Source: an uncultured Lachnospiraceae bacterium
Lineage (GTDB): Bacteria; Bacillota; Clostridia; Lachnospirales; Lachnospiraceae
NCBI GenBank assembly: GCA_949948735.1
Contig: CATLGV010000003.1
Location: 62,001-126,000 of the forward strand
DNA length: 64,000 nucleotides
Direction: 5' to 3'
Shown: positions 43,495 to 51,410 of the stretch, in pieces
Numbering within the stretch: the first letter of the stretch is position 1
How the letters are laid out: each line of letters starts with the position of its first letter
Program-made: the position numbers and the translations under genes
The notes under the pieces: generated by a model
What the model was told of the DNA's origin: nothing
Seen by the model: the letters and a program-made list of their open reading frames with translations, nothing else
The model's database searches: none

Positions 43495-44208
43495 CTATTT
43501 GAAAAAATATTTCATAAACGCATCGTTCAACGGCCCGTACGCGCCGCGGCTGACCGGTATGGCTTCCCCGTTCTCAAGGATACATTCCCCGCGTGTAATT
43601 TTGCTGACATATTCGAGGTTCACAAGCGCCGACCGATTCGCCATGACAAACCTGTCAGAATCCAATTTGGCCTGCATTTCCTTAAGACTGGCCTTCCAAT
43701 CATAAACGCCGTCTGTCGTCTGCATCTTAAGATAATGCCCCTCGACCCTTACAAACAGAATCCCGCTTTTTGAAAGCCTCAGGTTCTCCCCGTGATATTG
43801 TATCGTGAGATAGTCCTCTCTGCCGCGTCTGAGCTTTTCCATGCAGGCGTCCAGGGCTTTCGCCATCCCGCTCTCCCCAACAGGCTTTATCAGGTATCTG
43901 ACAGCGCCGATTTCATATCCCTCGAAGACATACTCCGGTTTTCCGGTAAGAAAAATAATCTGCACATTCCGGTCAAATTTCCGGATTTCATGCGCCAGCT
44001 CCATGCCGTTCATCTCCTTCATGCAGACATCAAGAAAAATAATATCAAACGCATTCTGCCTGTCATACTTAAACAGAAATTCCTCCGCGCTCTCTATAAA
44101 CGTGACTGCAATCCGGACAGCCCGGGCATCCCCCCACGCTTCCACCAGCTTCCCGTAATATTCATGCAGCGCTGTCTCATCCTCCACGATTGCCACTCTG
44201 ACGAACAT
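43495..44208 (-). CDS. LytTR-type response regulator (AgrA-like)
   Basis: 237 residues. Receiver domain (about 1-125): acidic pair E9/D10, phospho-acceptor D60 in IIFLDVCM, threonine in IIFLTGKPE and K108 in LIKPVG. A LytTR DNA-binding domain (about 135-235) follows with IQYHGENLRLSKSGILFVRVEGHY and DRFVMANRSALVNLEYVSKI. It is paired with the kinase downstream. It has a good promoter at 44275-44303. LytTR boxes were not identified with confidence near this operon or the ABC exporter gene. Confidence 0.92.
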   Translation of the reverse strand: MFVRVAIVEDETALHEYYGKLVEAWGDARAVRIAVTFIESAEEFLFKYDRQNAFDIIFLDVCMKEMNGMELAHEIRKFDRNVQIIFLTGKPEYVFEGYEIGAVRYLIKPVGESGMAKALDACMEKLRRGREDYLTIQYHGENLRLSKSGILFVRVEGHYLKMQTTDGVYDWKASLKEMQAKLDSDRFVMANRSALVNLEYVSKITRGECILENGEAIPVSRGAYGPLNDAFMKYFFK

Positions 44209-44274
44209 CCTTTATTCCCCGCCTTAAAATGTATTTTTTCAACGCCCTCCGTCGAAATATACTCGTCTCTCCAA

Positions 44275-44303
44275 ATTATATCGCGGAATCGTCAGATGTT
44301 CAA
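44275..44303 (-). promoter_or_regulatory. Promoter of the LytTR/GHKL two-component operon
   Basis: TTGAAC (44298-44303), 17-bp spacer, TATAAT (44275-44280), giving a leader of about 60 nt. Confidence 0.75.
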
Positions 44304-44344
44304 TCCGAACTTTACCCCCATATCCTCCGGGTCACTTTTACCGC

Positions 44345-44377
44345 AAAAGAAAAAGGAGCCGTCCTTCCTACAGCCCC
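44345..44377 (-). terminator. Intrinsic terminator after the HIT gene
   Basis: GGGGCTG pairs with CGGCTCC (two G-T pairs) around 9 bases, followed on the minus strand by TTTTTCTTTT, 13 bp after the HIT stop. Confidence 0.7.
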
Positions 44378-44389
44378 TTACCCCGATAC

Positions 44390-44809
44390 CTAGAGATACT
44401 TCTTCAATTCCGCAATCAGCGCGTCATACTCCGCGTCCGTCAGCGTCTTCTGCTTCGGATCCATCGCGAAGGTGCCGCCCCACTCGAATTCGTCCCTGTA
44501 CTTGGGCACCAGATGAAAATGCAGGTGATGGCCCGTGTCGCCGTACGCGCCGTAATTGACCTTATCCGGCGAAAAGGCCTTGTGAACCGCCTCCGCCACA
44601 TGATTCACATCCTCGATAAAGGCCGCGCGCTCCTCCTTTGACAGCTCCGTCATCTCACTGACATGATGCTTGCTCGCGACAATCACCCGTCCCTTATGGC
44701 TCTGCTCCTTAAACAAATAAACCCTGGAAGCCTCCAGCTCGCAGATTTTAATGCCGAACTTCGCCACCAGCTCCCCCTCAACACAGTAAGAACAATTATT
44801 ATCTATCAT
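44390..44809 (-). CDS. HIT family nucleotide hydrolase/transferase
   Basis: 139 residues. Histidine-triad motif HLHFHLV (H95, H97, H99) near the end, with the nucleotide-binding GRVIVASKHHVSEMTEL upstream, as in Hint/Fhit-like enzymes that hydrolyse AMP-linked phosphoramidates or dinucleotides. The N-terminal CSYC (C6, C9) suggests a zinc site together with later histidines, as in galactose-1-phosphate uridylyltransferase-like members. GAGGAG precedes the ATG. It follows an unknown 99-residue gene by 9 bp. Substrate unknown. Confidence 0.9.
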   Translation of the reverse strand: MIDNNCSYCVEGELVAKFGIKICELEASRVYLFKEQSHKGRVIVASKHHVSEMTELSKEERAAFIEDVNHVAEAVHKAFSPDKVNYGAYGDTGHHLHFHLVPKYRDEFEWGGTFAMDPKQKTLTDAEYDALIAELKKYL

Positions 44810-44818
44810 ATTCTCTCC

Positions 44819-45118
44819 TCATATGCTTTCCTTCAGCAATGCAAAATGACGCTCCAGCAGCGCGACCACCTCGTCCTTATCCTTTATATCGTTGAGGATA
44901 ACCACCGTCCCGAATACATCGTCATACTGGAACAAAAGCTTATACGGGTCGCCCTTGATCAAAAACTGGGCGTCCCCTTCGTAGGGCTGTACCACCTCGC
45001 CGCCAAGCTCCCCCGCCACACTCGCGACAAGCGCCCGCACCGGATCCGAGCCCCAGCCGTTCGTGTCGATGGCAATCCACCCATCCTCTTCCGTAATCAT
45101 GTTAATCTTATATAGCAT
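44819..45118 (-). CDS. Uncharacterised 99-residue protein
   Basis: Not recognised. A small soluble, acidic protein with alternating strands and one C-terminal helix (ALLERHFALLKESI). Sequence features are WIAIDTNGWGSDPVRALV and QFLIKGDPYKLLFQYDDVFGTVVIL. AGGTG lies before the ATG at 45118. Nine bases separate it from the HIT gene, so they are probably one transcript. Codon use and G+C match the neighbours, which supports a real gene. Confidence 0.65.
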   Translation of the reverse strand: MLYKINMITEEDGWIAIDTNGWGSDPVRALVASVAGELGGEVVQPYEGDAQFLIKGDPYKLLFQYDDVFGTVVILNDIKDKDEVVALLERHFALLKESI

Positions 45119-45200
45119 CCGATAACCACACCTTTCCCGTCCCGGCTGTCTGCGCGTTTACAAAACGCTGCCACAATTGCCTGTCCACGAAATACCAAAA

Positions 45201-45246
45201 GGCATCACTTTACAGTAATGAGAGGCATCACTTTACAGTGATGCCT
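45201..45246 (-). terminator. Terminator of the galacturonate operon with duplicated arm
   Basis: A 20-bp unit beginning GGCATCACTTTACAGT is present twice (45201-45220 and 45224-45243, one difference). The second copy is itself a perfect hairpin, AGAGGCATCACT with AGTGATGCCTCT. On the minus strand the T run follows the first copy, so the 5' arm can pair with either of two identical 3' arms. It lies 43 bp after the eda stop. Confidence 0.7.
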
Positions 45247-45288
45247 CTTTTGTTTTCACCGTCCGCGAAATACGCCGGAAGCGTTCCC

Positions 45289-46251
45289 TTATTTCTGCAC
45301 AAGGTGCACCGCAAAGCCGCCGATTTCCTCATCCAGATAAATCGCGGTCAGCTTGCCGTTCTTGACAACCGCGGTATCCTCGATAAACTTCACGCCCTTT
45401 ACGGACTCCAGATAATTCTTCGCGCGCACTACGCTGTTCGTGCCGATTGCAATATGCCCGTTCGCACCGCGCCCGATTTTCTTCATCGCCTCTACCTCGA
45501 TGCCTGCAAAGATGGAGCTGTTTCCGACCTTCTTCGTAAATCCGAACAGCTCGTCATATCTGGAAGCAACCTGATCCGCTGCCGCCTCGTCCTCGCAGTT
45601 CACGCCGATATGACGCAGCTCAAAGCCCAGCATCGTCCGCACCGCTTCCTCTGTCAGCGCCTGAATCTCGTCGTACTTTCCTGCCGCAACCAGATCCTTC
45701 TTTACCATCCAGGAACCGCCGCACGCAATAATCTTGTCAAACGCAAGATATTCGCAGATATTCTTCGCGCTGATACCGCCCGTCGGCATAAACTTCATCT
45801 GGGTATAAGGCGCCGCCATGGACTTAATCATATTCAGTCCGCCGGCCGCCTCCGCCGGGAAGAACTTGACAACCTCCAGCCCCAGCTCGATTGCAGCCTC
45901 CACGTCGGAAGGATTCGCCGTACCCGGCGTTACGGGAACACCCTTGTCGATACAATACTTTACGATCTTCGGATTTAAGCCCGGGCTGACGATAAACTTC
46001 GCGCCCGCGTTGACCGCGCGGTCAACCTGCTCCGTTGTGAGCACCGTTCCCGCGCCGACCAGCATTTCCGGGAACTCGCTTGCCATAATGCGGATAGACT
46101 CCTCTGCCGCAGCCGTGCGGAAGGTTACCTCCGCGCACGGCAGGCCGCCCTTTACCAGCGCCTCCGCCAAAGGCTTTGCGTCCTTCGCGTCATCCAATAC
46201 CACTACCGGCACAATACCGATTTTACTGATTTTCTCTAATACCTCGTTCAT
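45289..46251 (-). CDS. eda: KDPG/KHG aldolase fused to a C-terminal VOC (glyoxalase-like) domain
   Basis: Cleaves 2-keto-3-deoxy-6-phosphogluconate to pyruvate and glyceraldehyde-3-phosphate, last step of hexuronate breakdown. Residues 1-205 are a class I aldolase: E41 in CAEVTFR, SPGLNPKIV, Schiff-base lysine K129 in VVKFFPAEAAGG, and FMPTGGIS. Residues about 209-318 (FELRHIGVNCEDE ... GHIAIGTNSVVRAKNYLE) are a vicinal-oxygen-chelate domain, absent from E. coli Eda (about 213 residues). GGAGG fits the ATG at 46251; the frame opens at 46263. It is the last gene of the operon. Confidence 0.92.
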   Translation of the reverse strand: MNEVLEKISKIGIVPVVVLDDAKDAKPLAEALVKGGLPCAEVTFRTAAAEESIRIMASEFPEMLVGAGTVLTTEQVDRAVNAGAKFIVSPGLNPKIVKYCIDKGVPVTPGTANPSDVEAAIELGLEVVKFFPAEAAGGLNMIKSMAAPYTQMKFMPTGGISAKNICEYLAFDKIIACGGSWMVKKDLVAAGKYDEIQALTEEAVRTMLGFELRHIGVNCEDEAAADQVASRYDELFGFTKKVGNSSIFAGIEVEAMKKIGRGANGHIAIGTNSVVRAKNYLESVKGVKFIEDTAVVKNGKLTAIYLDEEIGGFAVHLVQK

Positions 46252-46292
46252 GTCTACCTCCATACCGCTATGTTTCTGAAGTTCTTTTCGTT

Positions 46293-47096
46293 TTATTTGG
46301 GCTGCTTTCCGATATAAGCAAGAATACCGCCGTCAACATAAAGGATATGTCCGTTTACACCGTTTGATGCATCAGACGCAAGGAACACTGCCGGCCCGCC
46401 AAGCTCCTCTGCCTGCAGCCATCTTCCCGCCGGCGTCCTGTTTACGATAAAGGAGTCAAACGGATGTCTGCTGCCGTCCGCCTGCTTCTCGCGCAGCGGC
46501 GCCGTCTGCGGCGTCTCGATATAGCCCGGCCCGATGCCGTTGCACTGAATATTCTGATCGCCGTACTCGGAGCAGATATTTCTTGTCAGCATCTTCAAGC
46601 CGCCCTTTGCAGCCGCATAAGCGGAAACCGTCTCACGGCCAAGCTCGGACATCATCGAGCAGATGTTGATAATCTTTCCGTGGCCCTTCTTAATCATGGA
46701 AGGAATCACGGCCTTGGACACGATAAACGGTGCGTTCAGGTCAACGTCGATTACCTGTCTGAACTCCGCCGCCGTCATCTCGCACATCGGGATTCTCTTG
46801 ATGATTCCCGCGTTGTTTACAAGAATATCAACCACGCCGACTTCCTTCTCGATTTTTGCTACCAGCTCGTTGACTGCATCCTCGTTTGTAACGTCGCATA
46901 CATAACCGTGCGCGTCGATGCCCTCTTCCTTGTAAGCCGCAAGGCCCTTGTCCACAAGCTCCTGCTTAATATCGTTGAATACGATTGTCGCACCCGCTGC
47001 CGCCATGGATTTTGCAATCGCAAAGCCGATACCGTATGACGCGCCCGTAATCAGCGCTACCTTGCCCTCAAGTGAAAATGGATTATTGTTTGCCAT
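46293..47096 (-). CDS. SDR oxidoreductase, gluconate 5-dehydrogenase/KduD-like
   Basis: 267 residues. NAD(P)-binding TGASYGIG (18-25), NNAG (about 94-97), catalytic Y160 and K164 with the serine in NICSMMS, all intact. The start NPFSLEGKVALITGASYGIG is typical of gluconate 5-dehydrogenase and 2-dehydro-3-deoxy-D-gluconate 5-dehydrogenase. Lying between the KDG kinase and KDPG aldolase genes, it most likely interconverts a keto-deoxy sugar acid of pectin breakdown and KDG; gluconate is the alternative substrate. GGAGG precedes the ATG. Confidence 0.88.
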   Translation of the reverse strand: MANNNPFSLEGKVALITGASYGIGFAIAKSMAAAGATIVFNDIKQELVDKGLAAYKEEGIDAHGYVCDVTNEDAVNELVAKIEKEVGVVDILVNNAGIIKRIPMCEMTAAEFRQVIDVDLNAPFIVSKAVIPSMIKKGHGKIINICSMMSELGRETVSAYAAAKGGLKMLTRNICSEYGDQNIQCNGIGPGYIETPQTAPLREKQADGSRHPFDSFIVNRTPAGRWLQAEELGGPAVFLASDASNGVNGHILYVDGGILAYIGKQPK

Positions 47097-47190
47097 GTCT
47101 TTTTCCTCCGCTTCGTTTTAATTTTATTTGTATAGGAGCGCCTTTGGGACGCTCTTATTCTTCTGGATGCTAAATGCTCTCTGCGCCTGC

Positions 47191-48225
47191 CTATCGCTGT
47201 ACGCGTCCGGAAGCGTCTCCGCCCGCAAGCGTCTCAACCTCTTTTCTGGATACCAGATTGAAGTCTCCGGGGATCGTGTGCTTCAATGCGGACGCCGCCA
47301 CGCCAAACTCCAGGGCTGCCTTGAAATCCTTGCCGTCTAACAGACCGCAGATCACGCCGCCTGCAAAGGAATCGCCGCCGCCGACACGGTCAACAATCGG
47401 ATGGATGCTGTATTCCTTGGAATGATAAAATTCTTTGGTGTCTCTGGAGTAAATGCATGCCGACCAACCGTTGTCGGAAGCGGAATGGCTGACTCTCAGA
47501 GAGGAAATGCAGTACTCAAAATTGTAATCAGCTACCATCTGCTCGAAGATGGACTTGTAACCCGCAAGCTCCAAATCACCGCTTGTTACATCCGTATTGC
47601 CCGGCTTATAGCCCAGTACCAGCTCCGCATCCTCTTCGTTGCCGATGCAGACGTCCACGTACTGCATCAGGTTCTTCATAACCTTCTGCGCCTTCTCGGA
47701 GGACCACAGCTTCTTTCTGAAGTTCAGGTCTACGGAAACCTTTACGCCGTGCTTCTTCGCCGCCTTTAAAGCCTCCTCTGTCAGCACTGCCGCAGAATCG
47801 GATACCGCCGGTGTGATGCCCGTGAAATGGAACCAGTCAACGCCCTCAAAAATCTTATCGAAGTCAAAATCCGCCGCCGTAGCCGTGGAGATAGAAGAAT
47901 GCGCTCTGTCATATACGACCTTGGAAGGGCGCATTGCCGAGCCGGACTCCAGATAATAAATGCCCAGACGCTCGCCGCATCTTGCGATATTCTCCGTGCC
48001 GACATTGTACTTTCTCAGGGAAGCGACCGCGCACTCGCCCAGCTCATTGTCGGGAACCGCCGTCACAAAGCTTGCGTTGTGTCCGTAATTTGCAAGCGAT
48101 ACCGCCACATTCGCCTCGCCGCCGCCATAGTTGATGTCGAACTCGTCCGCCTGAATGAACTTCTCGTTGTTGGGTGTAGAGAGTCTCAGCATAATCTCTC
48201 CCATTGTAACTACTTTCTTTGCCAT
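47191..48225 (-). CDS. kdgK: PfkB-family sugar kinase, probable 2-keto-3-deoxygluconate kinase
   Basis: Phosphorylates KDG to KDPG with ATP. 344 residues of ribokinase fold: TMGEIMLRLSTPNNE at the start, NYGGGEANVAVSLANYG at the substrate site and the PfkB signature DRVGGGDSFAGGVICGLL with the catalytic aspartate near the end. The assignment to KdgK rests on context (uxaA upstream, eda downstream). GGAGG is placed for the ATG at 48225 rather than the one three codons earlier. The 94-bp gap to the next gene holds a small GAGCG/CGCTC hairpin. Confidence 0.88.
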   Translation of the reverse strand: MAKKVVTMGEIMLRLSTPNNEKFIQADEFDINYGGGEANVAVSLANYGHNASFVTAVPDNELGECAVASLRKYNVGTENIARCGERLGIYYLESGSAMRPSKVVYDRAHSSISTATAADFDFDKIFEGVDWFHFTGITPAVSDSAAVLTEEALKAAKKHGVKVSVDLNFRKKLWSSEKAQKVMKNLMQYVDVCIGNEEDAELVLGYKPGNTDVTSGDLELAGYKSIFEQMVADYNFEYCISSLRVSHSASDNGWSACIYSRDTKEFYHSKEYSIHPIVDRVGGGDSFAGGVICGLLDGKDFKAALEFGVAASALKHTIPGDFNLVSRKEVETLAGGDASGRVQR

Positions 48226-48273
48226 GATACTCATCCTCCATTGTTTTATCTATATTTTATTGGTATTTCCGTG

Positions 48274-49755
48274 TTATAATGTGACGCCCTGCTTGAAAAT
48301 CGCCATGTCATGGAAGCCTGCAAGCTCGCTCTTGACCTCCTTACCGGAAGCAATCGCCACCACCTCGTCAAAGAGCCGCTGTCCTGCCGTATCCAGTCCC
48401 TCGCCTTCGGCCACTACCCCGGCGTTAAAGTCAATCCAGTTGTCCTTCTTGCTGGCCAGCCGTGAGTTGCTGGAAATCTTCATTGTAGGCACCGGACATG
48501 CAAACGGCGTCCCCCGTCCGGTTGTAAACAGCACGATATGCGCGCCGCTCGCTGCGAGCGCAGTCGCCGCCACCAGGTCGTTGCCGGGTGCGCTCAGCAG
48601 ATTTAATCCCGGCGTGCGCACCGTCTCTCCGTATGCCAGAACCCCTTTTACAATCGCATTCCCCGACTTCTGGGTACATCCCAGGGATTTGTCCTCCAGC
48701 GTGGAGATGCCGCCCTTTTTGTTCCCCGGGGAAGGATTTTCATAGATTGTCTGGTCGTGGCGCTTGAAATAATTCTTAAAATCATTAATCAAATCAACAG
48801 TCTTATGGAACAGCTCCTCGTCCGCGCACCGGTTCATCAAAATCGTCTCGGCGCCAAACATCTCCGGCACTTCCGTTAGAATCGTCGTCCCCCGCTTGCT
48901 GATTAAGATATCCGAGAACCGCCCGACGGTCGGATTGGCCGTTATACCGGAGAAGCCGTCGCTGCCGCCGCACTTCATGCCGACCACAAGCTTCGATACG
49001 CTGATCGGCTCCCGCTTGAACTGTGCGGCATATTCCGCAAGCTCCCTGACGATTTCCACACCCTCGGCAATCTCATCGTCGCTCTCCTGCGCTACCAGAA
49101 ACTTCACCCTGTCGGGATTGATGTCGCCCATATAGCCCTTCAATACATCAATATTGCTGTTCTCGCAGCCAAGCCCCAGCACCAGTACGCCGCCCGCATT
49201 CGGATGATTGATCAGATTGGCAAGGATCTGCCTTGTATGCTCCTGATCGTCTCCCATCTGTGAACAGCCGTAGGGATGCGGAAAAGCGCAGACCGCTTCG
49301 ATATTCTCCCGCACCAGCCCTTTGGAAAGCTCCGCAATCCTGCTTGCCACGTTGTTTACGCAGCCGACCGTCGGAATAATCCAAAGCTCGTTGCGCACGC
49401 CAACCTTGCCGTTTTCGCGGTTGTACCCCATAAAGGTAGCGTCCTCTGTAAACTGCTCCGGCGCAAATGCCGGCTCATAGCTGTACTCCAGTAAGTCTCC
49501 GAGGCCTGTTTTGAGGTTGTGCGTGTGAATCCACTCCCCCTTCTTCACAGGCGCCGTCGTATTGCCGATACGGAAGCCGTACTTGATAACGGGCGTTCCC
49601 TCCGGCATCTGTACAAGCGCAAACTTGTGCCCCGCGGGGATTTCCGTCTCCGTCGTCACGCTCCCGCCGTCCACCGTTACCGTGGCGCCCGCCGGAATTG
49701 TCTCCAGCGCGACAGCCACATTGTCATTTTCATTGATTTTAATAAAATTTGCCAT
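48274..49755 (-). CDS. uxaA: Altronate dehydratase UxaA
   Basis: Dehydrates D-altronate to KDG. 493 residues, both parts of the family in one chain: a small N-terminal SAF-like domain (about 1-95, with GEWIHTHNLKT) and the large catalytic domain (FMGYNRENGKVGVRNELWIIPTVGCVNN, ALVLGLGCENSN-like VLVLGLGCENSN, MKCGGSDGFSGITANP). Cysteines in those motifs probably hold an iron centre. AAGGAG is 4 bases before the ATG at 49755; the frame opens at a GTG at 49773. It follows uxaB by 38 bp. Confidence 0.94.
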   Translation of the reverse strand: MANFIKINENDNVAVALETIPAGATVTVDGGSVTTETEIPAGHKFALVQMPEGTPVIKYGFRIGNTTAPVKKGEWIHTHNLKTGLGDLLEYSYEPAFAPEQFTEDATFMGYNRENGKVGVRNELWIIPTVGCVNNVASRIAELSKGLVRENIEAVCAFPHPYGCSQMGDDQEHTRQILANLINHPNAGGVLVLGLGCENSNIDVLKGYMGDINPDRVKFLVAQESDDEIAEGVEIVRELAEYAAQFKREPISVSKLVVGMKCGGSDGFSGITANPTVGRFSDILISKRGTTILTEVPEMFGAETILMNRCADEELFHKTVDLINDFKNYFKRHDQTIYENPSPGNKKGGISTLEDKSLGCTQKSGNAIVKGVLAYGETVRTPGLNLLSAPGNDLVAATALAASGAHIVLFTTGRGTPFACPVPTMKISSNSRLASKKDNWIDFNAGVVAEGEGLDTAGQRLFDEVVAIASGKEVKSELAGFHDMAIFKQGVTL

Positions 49756-49793
49756 AGCACTCCTTATTTCCACACCGTTTCCGCCGGGTGAAA

Positions 49794-51254
49794 TCAGAAA
49801 TTTTTTTCGATTGCCCTGCGCATGCCAAGCGTCCGGATATCCTCAAGATAAGCGGCCACCGCGTCCGCAAGCCCCGCAACCTTCGTCAGGTCCTGTCCGT
49901 GGAACTCTGCATTGCTCAGATAAGCGTCCGTAAACTCCCTGGACGGCTTTGCGCTGTTTGCGGCAAAGAACTCCAATACCGCCTTGTCGTCAAGGATATT
50001 GTACTCCTGGCCGTCGCGATGCCCGATCAACGCCTTCTCCCGAATCTCGCTGCCCGTATAGAATGCCATCAGCGCCGCAATCGAGAATGTCAGATGCTTT
50101 GGCAGCTCTCCCTTCCGCTCCACATAACCCAGCAGGGAGGGAAGACATCTCGCTCTCCACTTGGAAACCGAGTTGAGCGAAATCGAAAGTAACGCGTGCT
50201 TGATGTACGGATTCTTGAATCTGCCGTCTACCGCCTCGGCAAAGTCTGTCAAATCCTGTCTGGGCAGATCCAGCGTCGGGATAACCTCGTCATAAATCGT
50301 CGCATGCATAAAATTCCCGATAATCTCATCCTCCATGGACTCCCTTACATAATCGTTGCCCGCAAGATAGGAAGCCAGGACAAAGGAAGTATGCGCGCCG
50401 TTGAGGATACGGACCTTTCTCTGCTTGTACGGCTTCTGATTGTCCGTGTAAATAACCGGAAGCCCCGCGTCGGGAAGCGGAAGCTCCCTGCTGATATCCT
50501 TCGCGCTCTCGATTACCCAGAGTCCAAACGGCTCCGCCGTTACCACGATATTGTCCTGATACCCGAATTCCTTCCAGAGCTCCTCCACCTCGTCTCTCGG
50601 ATATCCCGTAACAATACGGTCAACCAGCGTCGAAGTAAAGATACACGCGTCGTCCAGCCATTTCAAAAAGCCCTCTTCCAAATCCCAGAGCTTCGCAAAC
50701 TTTACAACGCACTCCTTCAAATGAATGCCGTTGTCGTCGATCAGCTCCACCGGCAGCATGACAAGTCCCTTGTCCGCAGCGCCGTTAAAGTGCCTGTATC
50801 TCTCGAAGAGGAACTTACAGAGCTTACCCGGATAAGTCCTGGGCGGCTTTGCCTCGAACTGATCCGTTTCATCAAATACAATACCGGCCTCCGTGGTATT
50901 GGATACAATATATCTGAGGGAATCCAACCTGGCATAATCGCTGTACTTCTCATACTCCGCATACGCGTCCACAGCATCCGCAACGCTTGTAACCACCCGC
51001 TTAATCACCCTGGGCTCGCCGTCGACAATCCCTCTGAGGCATACCGTATACTGGCAGTCCTGCTTATGAAACATATCAAGATTGCCAAAATCAATCGGCT
51101 TTACCAGAACAATGTCACCGTCAAACTTACCCGCCTCATTCGCAATGTCGATCATGTAATCAACAAACGCGCGCAGGAAATTGCCTTCTCCGAACTGGAG
51201 TACCTTAATGGGTCTTGTCTTTTTTCCGCTCATTGCCGCATTCAAAAATTCCAT
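49794..51254 (-). CDS. uxaB: Tagaturonate reductase (altronate oxidoreductase) UxaB
   Basis: NADH-dependent reduction of tagaturonate to altronate. 486 residues of the mannitol dehydrogenase superfamily: VLQFGEGNFLRAFVDYMID as the nucleotide-binding start, KGLVMLPVELIDDNG, FGLWVIES, and the catalytic-type RKVRILNGAHTSF (K, N, H). First gene of the operon, with AGGAG before the ATG and the promoter/operator 70-100 bp upstream. The isomerase UxaC that supplies tagaturonate is not in the window. Confidence 0.94.
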   Translation of the reverse strand: MEFLNAAMSGKKTRPIKVLQFGEGNFLRAFVDYMIDIANEAGKFDGDIVLVKPIDFGNLDMFHKQDCQYTVCLRGIVDGEPRVIKRVVTSVADAVDAYAEYEKYSDYARLDSLRYIVSNTTEAGIVFDETDQFEAKPPRTYPGKLCKFLFERYRHFNGAADKGLVMLPVELIDDNGIHLKECVVKFAKLWDLEEGFLKWLDDACIFTSTLVDRIVTGYPRDEVEELWKEFGYQDNIVVTAEPFGLWVIESAKDISRELPLPDAGLPVIYTDNQKPYKQRKVRILNGAHTSFVLASYLAGNDYVRESMEDEIIGNFMHATIYDEVIPTLDLPRQDLTDFAEAVDGRFKNPYIKHALLSISLNSVSKWRARCLPSLLGYVERKGELPKHLTFSIAALMAFYTGSEIREKALIGHRDGQEYNILDDKAVLEFFAANSAKPSREFTDAYLSNAEFHGQDLTKVAGLADAVAAYLEDIRTLGMRRAIEKNF

Positions 51255-51303
51255 GTTATTATCTCCTATCCGACTACTTGGTTTCTTTTGCCCTGCTCAC
51301 TCT

Positions 51304-51321
51304 ATTGTAAGCACTTACAAT
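51304..51321 (-). promoter_or_regulatory. LacI-type operator of the uxaB-eda operon
   Basis: ATTGTAAG-TG-CTTACAAT (minus-strand reading): 8-bp arms, perfect, two-base centre, resembling LacI-family operators and the cre site of CcpA. It starts 4 bp after the -10, covering the transcription start, so binding would repress. No LacI-family gene is in the window. Confidence 0.8.
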
Positions 51322-51325
51322 GTGT

Positions 51326-51354
51326 ATTCTATCGCGTTTTTACAGAAAAGTCAA
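51326..51354 (-). promoter_or_regulatory. Promoter of the uxaB-uxaA-kdgK-SDR-eda operon
   Basis: TTGACT (51349-51354), 17-bp spacer, TAGAAT (51326-51331), about 70 bp ahead of uxaB. Confidence 0.8.
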
Positions 51355-51410
51355 TCCTATTTGGATGAGATTCCCATGAAAATAGTTACACGCCGCTGTC
51401 CGCGCCCGCA

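Noticed and set aside
42806..44340. LytTR-box pairs near the two-component operon
   Set aside because: No pair of 9-bp direct repeats with the known spacing could be identified by eye.
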